64,000 nucleotides of DNA from an uncultured Oscillospiraceae bacterium (GTDB lineage: Bacteria > Bacillota > Clostridia > Oscillospirales > Ruminococcaceae): NCBI GenBank assembly GCA_910579175.1, contig CAJTTB010000010.1, forward strand, positions 31,454-95,453, given 5' to 3'. Each line of letters begins with the position of its first letter. The stretch's first letter is position 1. The notes under the pieces were generated by a model. The model was not told the origin of the DNA. It ran no database searches and was given only the letters and a program-made list of their open reading frames with translations. Both the position numbers and the translations under genes were made by a program. Positions 52,491-61,163 of this stretch are shown here, piece after piece.

Positions 52491-53093
52491 ATGGGTTATA
52501 ATGCGCTTCCATTAACAAGGCTAATTGAACAATTTGCATCATTGCCTGGAATTGGCATCAAAACTGCTCAGAGGCTTGCATTTTATATCTTGACACTCAG
52601 CGAGCAGGAAGCAAAAAATTTTAGCAATGCGATTTTAGAAGCACATACAAAAATAAAGCGTTGTGATATCTGTAAAAATCTTACCGATAAGCCTGTTTGT
52701 GATATCTGTGATGATTCCACTAGAGATCAAACCATTGTATGTGTTGTAGAAGACGCAAAAGATGTTGTGGCATTTGAGAGAACGCGTGAATATCACGGAT
52801 TATATCATGTACTTCACGGTTTAATTTCTCCTATGGAGGGAATTGGACCAGACCAAATCTATATTAAAGAGTTGCTCCATCGGATTTCCAAAGGAACCAT
52901 TCAGGAGGTGGTAATGGCCACCAATCCCACAGTTGAAGGGGAAGCAACTGCAATGTATATTTCTAAATTGCTCAAACCATTGGGTGTGAAGGTAACGCGG
53001 TTGGCATTTGGTATCCCAGTGGGTTCTAATTTGGAATATGCTGATGAAGTGACGTTATTTAAAGCATTGCAAAATCGAAGTGAAATTTTGTAA
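52491..53093 (+). CDS. recR: Recombination mediator protein RecR
   Basis: A 200-residue ring-forming protein that works with RecF and RecO to load RecA. It has the N-terminal HhH (IEQFASLPGIGIKTAQRLAFYIL), the Cys4 zinc finger CDICKNLTDKPVCDIC, the Toprim domain VCVVEDAKDVVAFERTREY and the C-terminal VTRLAFGIPVGSNLEYADEVTLFKAL. AAGGAGATC lies upstream of the ATG. Confidence 0.97.
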   Translation: MGYNALPLTRLIEQFASLPGIGIKTAQRLAFYILTLSEQEAKNFSNAILEAHTKIKRCDICKNLTDKPVCDICDDSTRDQTIVCVVEDAKDVVAFERTREYHGLYHVLHGLISPMEGIGPDQIYIKELLHRISKGTIQEVVMATNPTVEGEATAMYISKLLKPLGVKVTRLAFGIPVGSNLEYADEVTLFKALQNRSEIL

Positions 53094-53168
53094 CAATTTA
53101 TTTTTCAAAAAATGACAGATTTTTTAAAAATCTATGTTATAATAGAAGGTGACTGAGGAGGTGTAACA

Positions 53169-53633
53169 GTGGCACAGTTGACAACAAAAACAATTTCTAT
53201 GAATAAAAAGGCAAAACACGATTACTTTATTGTAGAGTCCTTTGAGGCGGGAATTGAACTGGTTGGTACCGAGGTAAAATCTATTCGCCAAGGCGGTGTC
53301 AATTTAAAAGACAGTTGGTGCGGAATTGATCATGGTGAACTGTATGTCAAAGGTATGCACATCAGTCCTTACGAAAAGGGAAATATCTTTAATAAAGATC
53401 CGTTTCGTGTAAGAAAATTATTGATGCACAAAAAAGAAATTATGCGATTGATGGGACTGGTAAAACAAGACAGCTTTACCCTGATTCCCATTTCACTTTA
53501 TTTTAAAGGTTCTCGTGTAAAAATGCAGGTGGGTTTGTGCAAGGGTAAACAACTTCATGACAAGCGCGCCGATATTGCCAAACGCGATGCCAAACGAGAA
53601 ATTGACCGCGCATTAAAACAAAATATGCGCTGA
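53169..53633 (+). CDS. smpB: SsrA-binding protein SmpB
   Basis: A 154-residue partner of tmRNA in trans-translation. It has the N-terminal KTISMNKKAKHDYFIVESFEAGIELVGTEVKSIR, then NIFNKDPFRVRKLLMHKKEI and the basic C-terminal tail DKRADIAKRDAKREIDRALKQNM that enters the mRNA channel. The GTG start follows GAGGAGGTG. TATAAT at 53138 is a likely -10. tmRNA starts four bases after its stop codon. Confidence 0.97.
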   Translation: MAQLTTKTISMNKKAKHDYFIVESFEAGIELVGTEVKSIRQGGVNLKDSWCGIDHGELYVKGMHISPYEKGNIFNKDPFRVRKLLMHKKEIMRLMGLVKQDSFTLIPISLYFKGSRVKMQVGLCKGKQLHDKRADIAKRDAKREIDRALKQNMR

Positions 53634-53636
53634 TTT

Positions 53637-54020
53637 GGGGGCGTAAAGGTTTCGACGGGGATTTGGAACCATAATAAGCAGGTAGTGTGGGCGAAAACAC
53701 TTAAAAAGTCGCACTTAAATATAAACGCTAAAAATAATTCCAAAAAAGTTATCGCAATGAATAACTTTACAGGACTTTGCGCAGCATAAAATAACTTGCT
53801 GTCCGTTTGTCATAGATGACCACGCTCTGTGATAAACGTCATTTTAGTGGTGAACTTCTGTTAGAAGTATCTCGATCTAATAGAGGACTTAATGGGATTA
53901 CCCTTCTAGATGTTTTGTTGAATGTACTTCTATAAGGGAAATGAAAACAATCAACTAAACCTGTAGAAAGCTATGAGGAAAAATTTTCGGACAGGGGTTC
54001 GACTCCCCTCGCCTCCACCA
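53637..54020 (+). ncRNA. ssrA: Transfer-messenger RNA
   Basis: A 384-nt one-piece tmRNA. The acceptor stem GGGGGCG pairs with CGCCTCC followed by an encoded ACCA; the TTTCGAC D-like and GGGTTCGACTCCC T-arm signatures are present. The tag frame opens at GCT 53727 and ends TAA 53787-53789, encoding AKNNSKKVIAMNNFTGLCAA. The tag is longer than the Bacillus or E. coli tags and ends Leu-Cys-Ala-Ala instead of the usual Ala-Leu-Ala-Ala. It lies directly after smpB and probably shares its promoter. Confidence 0.97.
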
Positions 54021-54086
54021 AATGATGTGATATCCGAACCCGAAAGAAAAACAGAATTGTTTGTCTTATCAGGTGGAAATGTTAGA

Positions 54087-54113
54087 ACCGAATGGAAACA
54101 TTCGGTCTTTTTT
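54087..54113 (+). terminator. Terminator of smpB-ssrA
   Basis: ACCGAATG GAAA CATTCGGT followed by CTTTTTTAT. Confidence 0.92.
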
Positions 54114-54820
54114 ATGTCATCTGTGAGATGATAGGCTAGGATAAATTTGTTAAGGTATAAATAAAAAAATAACTACCATTAGATAGGTACTCATAAGACA
54201 GTAATTCTAAAAAAATTACGATTTTCAACATCTGTCTGGCAGGGTTGGAGAACAAAGCAGACGACATTCGGCTTGGGTTGGGTATCTTCTGCTTTTGTAC
54301 CTTTAAGGTCTCAAATTGCTTGTTTTTTGCCCTGTAATGCATTGCATGAAAACGGACTTATACAGGCTCATTTATTTGCGCGAATTGGTGCAAAAACATG
54401 AAAATGCTCACGATTTTGTATATTGGCTATACAGATTAGCAAAACACTACTCGGTGAATTTTTTTGCTTTATAGGGAAATTCTTTACAGAGATCACAATA
54501 GCCGATTTTAGGTGGGAAAAAAGGCTTTCCACGATATTTAAAACAAAATTATCAAGTTTTTGCGAAAATCAGCAGTGAATTCTACAAAATCTGTTGATTA
54601 TCTGGCAGTTTTTTCCTATAATATATCAAGATATATTATAAACAGAAGTACACTGATGGATTATAAAAAGCCGTAGATATTGTTCATTAAAAAGAATTTT
54701 TCTCCTGTTATGCTGAGAAAAGGTTTGAACATACCCACAGGAACAATGACTAAAATGTGGCGCACATATATGGTGTAAAACCATGTATAAACCAAAATTA
54801 GTTGAGATAGGAGTTTGATT
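54114..54820. other. Gene-poor stretch after tmRNA
   Basis: About 700 bp of AT-rich DNA. The only frame of note (54337-54474, 45 codons) has no ribosome site. The base composition and broken frames suggest decayed insert material. Insertion just downstream of ssrA is common for integrative elements that use the tmRNA 3' end, but I could not find a repeat of the ssrA 3' end here. Confidence 0.45.
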
Positions 54821-56152
54821 ATGGTAATCCCTAATGAAAAAAAAATAAAAATTGCAAATGCCAACAAGACAAATCCTTATGTTGATATTACCCCGTATGA
54901 ATTGGGTATCACCTTTCCCTTTGTCTATTATACAGGATTTCATCCAGATAATGATGAGATTTTAATCTATGCTGCTCCTGGGGTTACATTCAAAAGCGGG
55001 GAACAAATTGTAAACTATACAGGGAACTCGGCGGGGGTTTCTATAAAAACTGGTGGAACTGGTAGCCGAACTGTTAGAGATACAGTCCGCCAAGCCAATA
55101 TAGGAGATTTGCTTATCACCAATAAAAGAATCATGTTTATTGGTAAGGATGATTCTTTTGAATTTCAAGTAAGTACAATATCAATTGTGAAATTCCTTGA
55201 TAGCAATAGCTTTGTTATTCAGTCTGGATGTTCTTCCAAAAATGTATGGTTAGACATCGCTCTTGTTACGTATGCATATGGTATGATAAAATATGCCATT
55301 GACAAGAATACACAAGAAGTAGATATTCCCACACTTATCAAGGTAAACCACGACAAAATGACTCCAGAGGAGATTGCTTTGTGCAATCAAGTCCGGAATG
55401 AATGCTCTAAGATGAAAGTTTCTAAATCTAAGAACAATCAAGGTTGCCTTTGGGGCATCGTAAAACTCCTTTTGATTTTGCTTATAGTTCTTATTGTTGG
55501 TGGTATTATTACAATTTTTATTGTCAAGAATTGGGTTGATAACAATGATTCTTCTGTCAATACCCCTCAATACTCCTTAACCGAAATTCTTGCTTTTGAT
55601 AACCACCCCAAGGTTTACGATTCTTATGAGGACACTAAGACTTTTTATGATGGTATAGGTGCAGTTAAGGTATTGAGTATTCAGAAATATAGTCAAATTC
55701 AAAGAGCTCTGAAGAAAACAACTGACGATGATACCTTATTGTACTTTATTCAGCATTCTACTGACAAAAAATATACAGGAACAGTCAAAATCAATCTGTA
55801 CGATGAATCTGTATCTGCCGATATGACTGTTGATAAAGCGATAGAATTATTGGTTTCTTATCTGCCCAACAATTTTTTTGAGTGCTATTTAAAGGATAGT
55901 TCTTATAAATATAGTAACAACGATCATACTGTGTATGTGTATTCCTGTAGATTGAATGATACAGGCGTTGCCTATCATAATGACGGAAATAATCAGTATC
56001 CCTATTATTACAGTTTTAAGATTATTCATTTTGAAAATACAAATCAATGGAAACTTGAGACCAGTTATGCCCCATATGGTGATAAGGATTTAGGGTGGAT
56101 CCAAAAGTATTCAGATGAATGGAATGTTGATTTTAAGGATTATGCAACATGA
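54821..56152 (+). CDS. Membrane protein with N-terminal PH/GRAM-like domain, unknown function
   Basis: A 443-residue protein. The N-terminal half looks like a bacterial PH-like domain (EILIYAAPGVTFKSGEQIVNYT..., GDLLITNKRIMFIGKDDSFEFQVSTISIVKFLDSNSFVIQSG), followed by one membrane segment (IVKLLLILLIVLIVGGIITIFIV, near 215-237) and an extracytoplasmic C-terminal domain rich in Tyr, Asp and Asn. The ATG at 54821 has ATAGGAG at seven bases. No family can be named. Codon use is like that of the accessory genes around it. Confidence 0.7.
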   Translation: MVIPNEKKIKIANANKTNPYVDITPYELGITFPFVYYTGFHPDNDEILIYAAPGVTFKSGEQIVNYTGNSAGVSIKTGGTGSRTVRDTVRQANIGDLLITNKRIMFIGKDDSFEFQVSTISIVKFLDSNSFVIQSGCSSKNVWLDIALVTYAYGMIKYAIDKNTQEVDIPTLIKVNHDKMTPEEIALCNQVRNECSKMKVSKSKNNQGCLWGIVKLLLILLIVLIVGGIITIFIVKNWVDNNDSSVNTPQYSLTEILAFDNHPKVYDSYEDTKTFYDGIGAVKVLSIQKYSQIQRALKKTTDDDTLLYFIQHSTDKKYTGTVKINLYDESVSADMTVDKAIELLVSYLPNNFFECYLKDSSYKYSNNDHTVYVYSCRLNDTGVAYHNDGNNQYPYYYSFKIIHFENTNQWKLETSYAPYGDKDLGWIQKYSDEWNVDFKDYAT

Positions 56153-56274
56153 TTTTGGTTGAACATCATGGTACTATTGGTGTGTAGCCGATTTTGAAAA
56201 AATCGTTAAAGGGTTTGAGATGTTTCCCAGCACAAACAAATCGATAAAAGCGCAATATCTACCAGAGGTTTAAA

Positions 56275-56846
56275 ATGTATTTTCTAGATGATATGAATTT
56301 TCAATATTTCTTTTTTAGCACCTATCTTGGCTTTTTTTGCAGGCATTTCCCGTTGCATTGATTGCTGGAGTTGTTTTTTTTGTATGGCGTAGACGGCGGA
56401 TGCCAGAGATCTCCATCGGAAGATCGATTTTGTTCTCCCTTTTTATTTGCTATATTACAGGTCTCTTATGTATCACACTTTTCTACTATGTTTTGGGAGA
56501 TATTTATTATTTTCTGTTTTATCATATGCCCAGTGGCAAAGGTTTTTACTGGTTCAACTTTGAATATGATTTTGTTCCAGACTTTTTTCACAATTTTGGA
56601 TCAGAAAACTTGGGTAATATTCTGATGTTTCTTCCCTTCGGCATTCTCTACCCAATCTTCAATGAGCGTGCTACCTGGAAACAAACTGTGGTGATAGGTT
56701 TTAGCGTTTCTGTGGTAATTGAATTGTTATAACCCATATTTGGACGCAGTTTTGATATCAACGATATTATTTTGAATGGGTTAGGTGTTATGATATCTAC
56801 AGTGGTATACTTTGCTTTGAGAGCTATGTTACAACGCAGAAACTAA
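56275..56846 (+). pseudogene. VanZ-like gene, broken by a frameshift and a stop codon
   Basis: The ATG at 56275 has AGAGG upstream and reads MYFLDDMNFQYFFFSTYLGFF, then shifts frame at a run of seven T's (56332-56338); with one more T it would continue into LQAFPVALIAGVVFFVWRRRR. The second frame carries VanZ-type segments (YDFVPDFFHNFGSENLGNILMFLPFGILYPIF) up to a TAA at 56730 where CAA (Gln) would be expected. After it the same frame runs on as PIFGRSFDINDIILNGLGVM and stops at 56844. VanZ-like proteins are small membrane proteins linked to glycopeptide tolerance. Confidence 0.8.
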
Positions 56847-57059
56847 ACTTTTTGGTTGTCAGGAAATCCTGCTTGCAGGCTGGCTACGAAAAATTTTGAC
56901 GGATACTTATGATTGGTCCTTTAGATGTCCGTTGTAGGGTGAGGGGCAAGCAGTTCCTGCTTTTCTCGAAACAAATACTAGAACAGTCTTTAAAAAAAGC
57001 TGCCCTGGTATTTTTAATGTCTGCTTAATACAAGGATAAATACAGCGGTCATAATATCT
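56847..57059. other. Decayed DNA between two pseudogenes
   Basis: About 210 bp without a usable frame on either strand; probably part of the same decaying insert as the recombinase fragment that follows. Confidence 0.4.
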
Positions 57060-57585
57060 GAGCCGTCGTTTTGAAGGATCTGGTCTGGAAGCACATGAAA
57101 GAAGTAATTTCTTTCGTGAAGTCAATATCAAGTGCATTTCAGGGCGAAAATGAAGTGAAAGCTCTGTCTATAAAGCGAGGACATCATAAAGGCATATAAC
57201 AAGTGGCTGATACAGGCGCAAAAGCGTATAGGGAAATTTGACCGCCTGTTTGTCAAGATCTACTGGGATAACACTAAGGGTAGTCTGAGTGATGAACGAC
57301 ACTTACGAGGATGAGCAGGAGCAGCTTAAAATTGAAATCATAAATCTGAAAAAAGAAGTTGAAGTACAAAAACGACAGAGAGAAAATTTAGAACAGTTTA
57401 TTCAACCAGCACACAGATACACCGAGCTTACAGAATTCACGTGATACGCCAGCAGAGAGCTTGTAAAGGCGGTTTATGTGAAAGCATCCAAAAGTCTCAA
57501 CGGCAAGCGCAAGCAGAAGATATATATCAAATATGACCTTGTTGGCTACATTTCCATGGATGAACTGATAAAAAAACAGGCATGA
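57060..57585 (+). pseudogene. Large serine recombinase, C-terminal fragment (DUF4368 type)
   Basis: Pieces in shifting frames match the C-terminus of TnpX-like site-specific recombinases: VVLKDLVWKHMKEVISFV near 57065, then a segment with TYEDEQEQLKIEIINLKKEV from about 57300, and RELVKAVYVKASKSLNGKRK up to YISMDELIKKQA and TGA at 57585. Several in-frame stops and shifts separate them, and the N-terminal catalytic and zinc domains are missing. It is the scar of an integrative or mobilisable element. Confidence 0.8.
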
Positions 57586-57602
57586 TCAAAATCATGCCTG
57601 TT
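57570..57602 (-). terminator. Terminator of the zinc-ribbon gene
   Basis: AACAGGCATGAT CAAA ATCATGCCTGTT perfect 12-bp stem, followed on the minus strand by TTTTTT. It lies 61 bases after the minus-strand gene ending at 57663 and overlaps the tail of the recombinase fragment. Confidence 0.85.
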
Positions 57603-57662
57603 CCAAGAAATTTGCATATTACTGTTTTATGACCACTGACTGTTTGTAGTGGTTTTTTCATA

Positions 57663-58193
57663 TTATTTTATCAGTTGAATTTTTCCCACGATAGGAATTT
57701 CAAATTCTTCTCCATTAAGTGTTCGAACAATTCCAACAATGACACAAACAACAAGAGCTAAGTGAATAATGATAGAAATCATATTAATGATAGAACTTAA
57801 AATTCCCATTGGAAAACTCAAAAAGAAAAAGTGATCTGTAAAATCAAAGATTTCATTTATTACAGAAAAAATTACTTGCACAATTACATTTAAAATTAGT
57901 AGTAACAAACCTTGATTTGCAGATTTTTTACTCAGTGGATTTTGGCTGTCTGCTACCAGTGGAAGCCAAAACAAAACAGGAATATATGCAAGTGCACACC
58001 ATAAGTTTCTGTTGGTTTTGGGAGCTTGCTGAAAAGAATTCCAATTTTGGTTTTGATTTTGCTGATTGGATTGGTAGTTCCATCCCTTTGAATTGTAAGT
58101 ATTTTGTGTATATTCTGATGATACTTTTGTGCCACATTTGGGGCAAAAAATTGCATCAGATGAAATTAACGCACCGCATTTTGAACAATACAT
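57663..58193 (-). CDS. Zinc-ribbon membrane protein
   Basis: A 176-residue protein: an N-terminal zinc ribbon YCSKCGALISSDAIFCPKCG, a Gln/Asn-rich linker (NQQNQNQNWNSFQQ), then three to four membrane segments (WCALAYIPVLFWLPLVAD; LLLLILNVIVQVIFSVI; MISIIIHLALVVCVIVGIV) resembling DUF4870/Tic20-like proteins. Function unknown. The ATG at 58193 (MYCSKC) has AGGAG upstream; longer in-frame starts lack one. Confidence 0.82.
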   Translation of the reverse strand: MYCSKCGALISSDAIFCPKCGTKVSSEYTQNTYNSKGWNYQSNQQNQNQNWNSFQQAPKTNRNLWCALAYIPVLFWLPLVADSQNPLSKKSANQGLLLLILNVIVQVIFSVINEIFDFTDHFFFLSFPMGILSSIINMISIIIHLALVVCVIVGIVRTLNGEEFEIPIVGKIQLIK

Positions 58194-58320
58194 AACCTGC
58201 ACTCCTATTCTTTTTTTTGTTGATTTTACTATAACATAATCAAATTTCTTTGGCAATACCTCAAAGAGGCTTTTAAGAAATTTGTAAGATTCCAGTAAGA
58301 TGTTCTTTAAGAATAGAAAA

Positions 58321-58499
58321 CTGACATACGTTCATCACCGATATTGATGCTTAGAGATGAGCGCTTTTTGTCCAGTACAATGAATGTTGTAAGCATATAC
58401 AAGGAAATTTCATATATCCTATGGTTTTACCCAATTTGTATTGTGACAATAGGAATCTCATACCTTTTTAGAAGTGAGAGTATGCTTGCATATTTTTGA
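58321..58499 (-). mobile_element. Short non-coding IS605-like element D (internally shortened)
   Basis: Inverted relative to the 21014 element and about 70 bp shorter. Minus-strand reading has GCAAGCATACTCTCACTTCT, GGTAAAACCATAGGATATAT, TTACAACATTCATTGTACTG and a terminal hairpin ending GATGAACGTATGTC. The middle section with ATAAATTGCATAGCT is missing. It occupies most of the 334-bp gap upstream of the zinc-ribbon gene. Confidence 0.65.
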
Positions 58500-58527
58500 G
58501 TACTTTGTTCGTTTGCTGGTGTGACGA

Positions 58528-60018
58528 TTATTTGTGATAAATCTTTTTGGTTTCATACTTTGGTTCACAGGTTAGATTGATACCCAATTTTTTAAATATT
58601 TGTTCATCTACCTGAGATAGGATCACAGAGGAATGAACTTCACAGCCCTTTAGCTTATTTAGTTGTTTGAGTGCAAGTTCTGCTGTGGGATTGGTCGCAG
58701 CACTGATAGAAAGTGCAATTAAAATTTCATCTGTATGTAGACGAGGGTTATTGTTGCCCAAATGTTTGATTTTTAAGTTTTGTATTGGTTGGATAACAAC
58801 TGGAGAAATCAAATGCACTTTGTGACTAATTCCACCCAATTCTTTGAGTGCGTTGAGCAGCACAGCGGCGGAAGCACCAAGCAGTGAAGAGGTTTTTCCA
58901 GTAAGTATCTGTCCGTTGGGGAGCTGTAAGGCTGTTGCGGGATCGCCAGTTTGTTCTTCTTTTTCAAGGGCATATTTGACTACTTTGCGGTCGTATTTTC
59001 CGATTTCTGCTTGTTTCATCAGCAGTTCAATTTTATAAATAATATCTTTTTCTCCACGCCCTTGACGCAGGTCGCACATTGCTTGATAATAACGGCGAAT
59101 GATTTCTTGTCTGGAGGCTTCACAGACTACATCATCGTTGATAATACTCTTGCCCGCCATATTTACACCCATATCGGTGGGGGAATGATAGGGACTTTCT
59201 CCCGCGATTTTTTCAAAAATGGCATTGAGTACAGGAAATACTTCAACATCTCGGTTGTAGTTGACAGCAGTGTCTCCATATGCTTCCAGATGAAATGGGT
59301 CAATCATGTTGATATCGTTTAAATCGGCTGTCGCTGCTTCATAAGCGAGGTTGACAGGGTGTTTGAGTGGTAGATTCCAAATTGGAAATGTTTCAAATTT
59401 TGCGTAACCGGCTTTGATTCCACGTTTATATTCGTGATAAAGCTGTGATAGGCAGGTTGCCATCTTGCCACTTCCAGGTCCGGGAGCGGTTATAACAACC
59501 AGTGGACGTTTGGTCTCAATATATTCGTTTTTTCCATAGCCTTCATCGCTTACAATCAGTGGAATATCAGAGGGATAACCTGCAATAATATAGTGCTTAT
59601 ATGTTTTGATTCCCAGCATTTCTAGTCGTTTTTTAAAGACATCTACTGCTGCCTGTCCATCATATTGAGAAAGTACAACGCTGCCCACATAAAGACCGAT
59701 TTCGCGAAATACATCAATTAAGCGCAGTACATCTTGATCATAGGTAATACCCAAATCTCCACGTATCTTATTCTTTTCAATATCTGATGCATTGATGACA
59801 ATGACAATTTCAGCCTGGTCTGATAGCTGCATGAGCATCTTGAGTTTACTATCTGGTGCAAATCCTGGCAATACACGAGAAGCGTGATAATCATCAAATA
59901 GTTTTCCTCCAAATTCCAGATATAACTTGTTGTCAAATTGATTGATTCTTTCCTGAATGCGTTCTGATTGCATTTTTAAATATTTGTCATTATCAAAGCC
60001 GATTTCATTCATATTCAC
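58528..60018 (-). CDS. DUF1846 family protein
   Basis: A 496-residue protein matching the widespread DUF1846 family from start (EIGFDNDKYLKMQSERIQERINQF) to end. It contains VITAPGPGSGKMATCLSQLYHE, a P-loop-like GPGSGK segment, and a central SPTDMGVNMAG. Structures exist for the family, but the function is not settled. Its size is normal. The GTG at 60018 is five bases after AAAGGA; the ATG two codons later is also possible. Confidence 0.9.
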   Translation of the reverse strand: MNMNEIGFDNDKYLKMQSERIQERINQFDNKLYLEFGGKLFDDYHASRVLPGFAPDSKLKMLMQLSDQAEIVIVINASDIEKNKIRGDLGITYDQDVLRLIDVFREIGLYVGSVVLSQYDGQAAVDVFKKRLEMLGIKTYKHYIIAGYPSDIPLIVSDEGYGKNEYIETKRPLVVITAPGPGSGKMATCLSQLYHEYKRGIKAGYAKFETFPIWNLPLKHPVNLAYEAATADLNDINMIDPFHLEAYGDTAVNYNRDVEVFPVLNAIFEKIAGESPYHSPTDMGVNMAGKSIINDDVVCEASRQEIIRRYYQAMCDLRQGRGEKDIIYKIELLMKQAEIGKYDRKVVKYALEKEEQTGDPATALQLPNGQILTGKTSSLLGASAAVLLNALKELGGISHKVHLISPVVIQPIQNLKIKHLGNNNPRLHTDEILIALSISAATNPTAELALKQLNKLKGCEVHSSVILSQVDEQIFKKLGINLTCEPKYETKKIYHK

Positions 60019-60371
60019 AATGATCCTTTCTCTATTTCTTAGAAGATTTTTATTATATAGCAGCCAATTAATTGAAAGTAATTCATTTGAACTACTTAAT
60101 CATACAACTTCTATTATAGCATTTTCATAATTGTCACACAAGGATATTATAAAATGAATTTTTTATCATGAATTGATAATCGCAGTGAATAATAAAAAAT
60201 AGTGGTAAAGGTATATTTTTGTTATTGTGCAAACTGTTAACAGAGTTGGTTGCTCCGTCATAAAAATATATTTTTGATTCCAATGAATCGATGATGATTT
60301 GCATGTTAAATGTTCTATCTGTGTTTTTGGATTCATATAAATACTGTATCTTGAGAATGGGAGGCGGAAGG
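60019..60371. other. DUF1846 upstream region with a dispersed repeat
   Basis: A 353-bp divergent gap. The part near 60165-60275 is a copy of the dispersed hairpin repeat; the rest is AT-rich and must contain both promoters, which I could not place with confidence. Confidence 0.5.
60165..60275 (-). repeat. Dispersed hairpin repeat copy
   Basis: On the minus strand: TTATGACGGAGCAACCAACT, CTGTTAACAG, GCACAATAACAAAAATATAC, then CCTTTACCACTATTTTTTAT. The first part matches 16622-16680; the last part matches the ACTATTTTTTATTA core of the 39884 and 1-383 repeats, so this copy joins the two modules. Confidence 0.6.
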
Positions 60372-61163
60372 ATGAAACGAGCAATTCTCACAATGGGAAA
60401 TCCAGTGATTCGTGAGGCACTTGCTTTGGAGTTACACAGTCAACACATACAAACGATACAAGTTCAAAACTGGTCACAACTTTCACAGCTTCCAAAGGGA
60501 TACTATGATACCTGTTATGATTTAGCAAATATGTCTTTATCAAATATTGCTACTGATTTATTTCAAATTTCAACATTGCTAAAAACTTGTTCCCGACTGG
60601 GTTGTAATCGATATATTGGTGTAGGCAGTATTGGAGAAAAGGAAGTCATTTCTTTGATGAGTCGCTCAGAAGAACAATTGCAAGATCGTTTTACAGTACA
60701 CCAGTTGGTGGCACATTGTATGGGGCAGTATGCAGCGAACCAACTGCATATTGAATTTCTTTGGGCATTGCCAGTTGGGATTTATGGCACATGCCTGTCA
60801 GTGGGAGAAATTCCCCGATTAATTGAGCAGCTTCAATCAAGTGACACATTACAACTTGATGGTGCAGAACAGATTTGCGATTTTTTGCATATCAATGATT
60901 TTGTCAGGGCACTGGTTGCCATCGGACAGAGGGGAATTGGTGATACAGAATATATCATCAGCAGCCAAAATCCCAAAAAGAGAGTGGATTTTGTCACAAT
61001 ATTAAAGCAGATTTTAGGCTGTGATACCCATATTATTTGGTCGAATACCGAACAAGTACATTCTCTGCCAATCAGTTTGTATCAAAATACAAGACTGGAG
61101 CAACATACTGGTTTTTATCCCCAAGTTTCTTTTTATGAAGGAATTCAGTCTATTTCAGATTGA
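60372..61163 (+). CDS. SDR/epimerase-like protein with degenerate active site
   Basis: A 263-residue protein resembling extended short-chain dehydrogenases/epimerases. Strands and helices are in order (RAILTMGNPVIREALALEL; CNRYIGVGSIGEKEVI; WALPVGIYGTC; DFLHINDFVRALVAIGQ). The glycine-rich cofactor loop is changed to TMGNPVIRE, and the catalytic YxxxK position reads FTVHQ, so neither Tyr nor Lys is present. It may bind a nucleotide sugar without the usual redox step. GGAGGCGGAAGG precedes the ATG at 60372. Its 3' end overlaps the convergent MATE gene by 19 bp. Confidence 0.72.
   Translation: MKRAILTMGNPVIREALALELHSQHIQTIQVQNWSQLSQLPKGYYDTCYDLANMSLSNIATDLFQISTLLKTCSRLGCNRYIGVGSIGEKEVISLMSRSEEQLQDRFTVHQLVAHCMGQYAANQLHIEFLWALPVGIYGTCLSVGEIPRLIEQLQSSDTLQLDGAEQICDFLHINDFVRALVAIGQRGIGDTEYIISSQNPKKRVDFVTILKQILGCDTHIIWSNTEQVHSLPISLYQNTRLEQHTGFYPQVSFYEGIQSISD

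Noticed and set aside
52327..52515. Frame leading into recR
   Set aside because: It runs through the perfect hairpin and out of frame into recR, without a ribosome site.
54001..54020. A tRNA gene 3' end
   Set aside because: The T-arm and CCA belong to the tmRNA; no separate anticodon arm is present.
54337..54474. 45-codon frame after tmRNA
   Set aside because: No ribosome site, no recognised motif, and surrounded by non-coding DNA.
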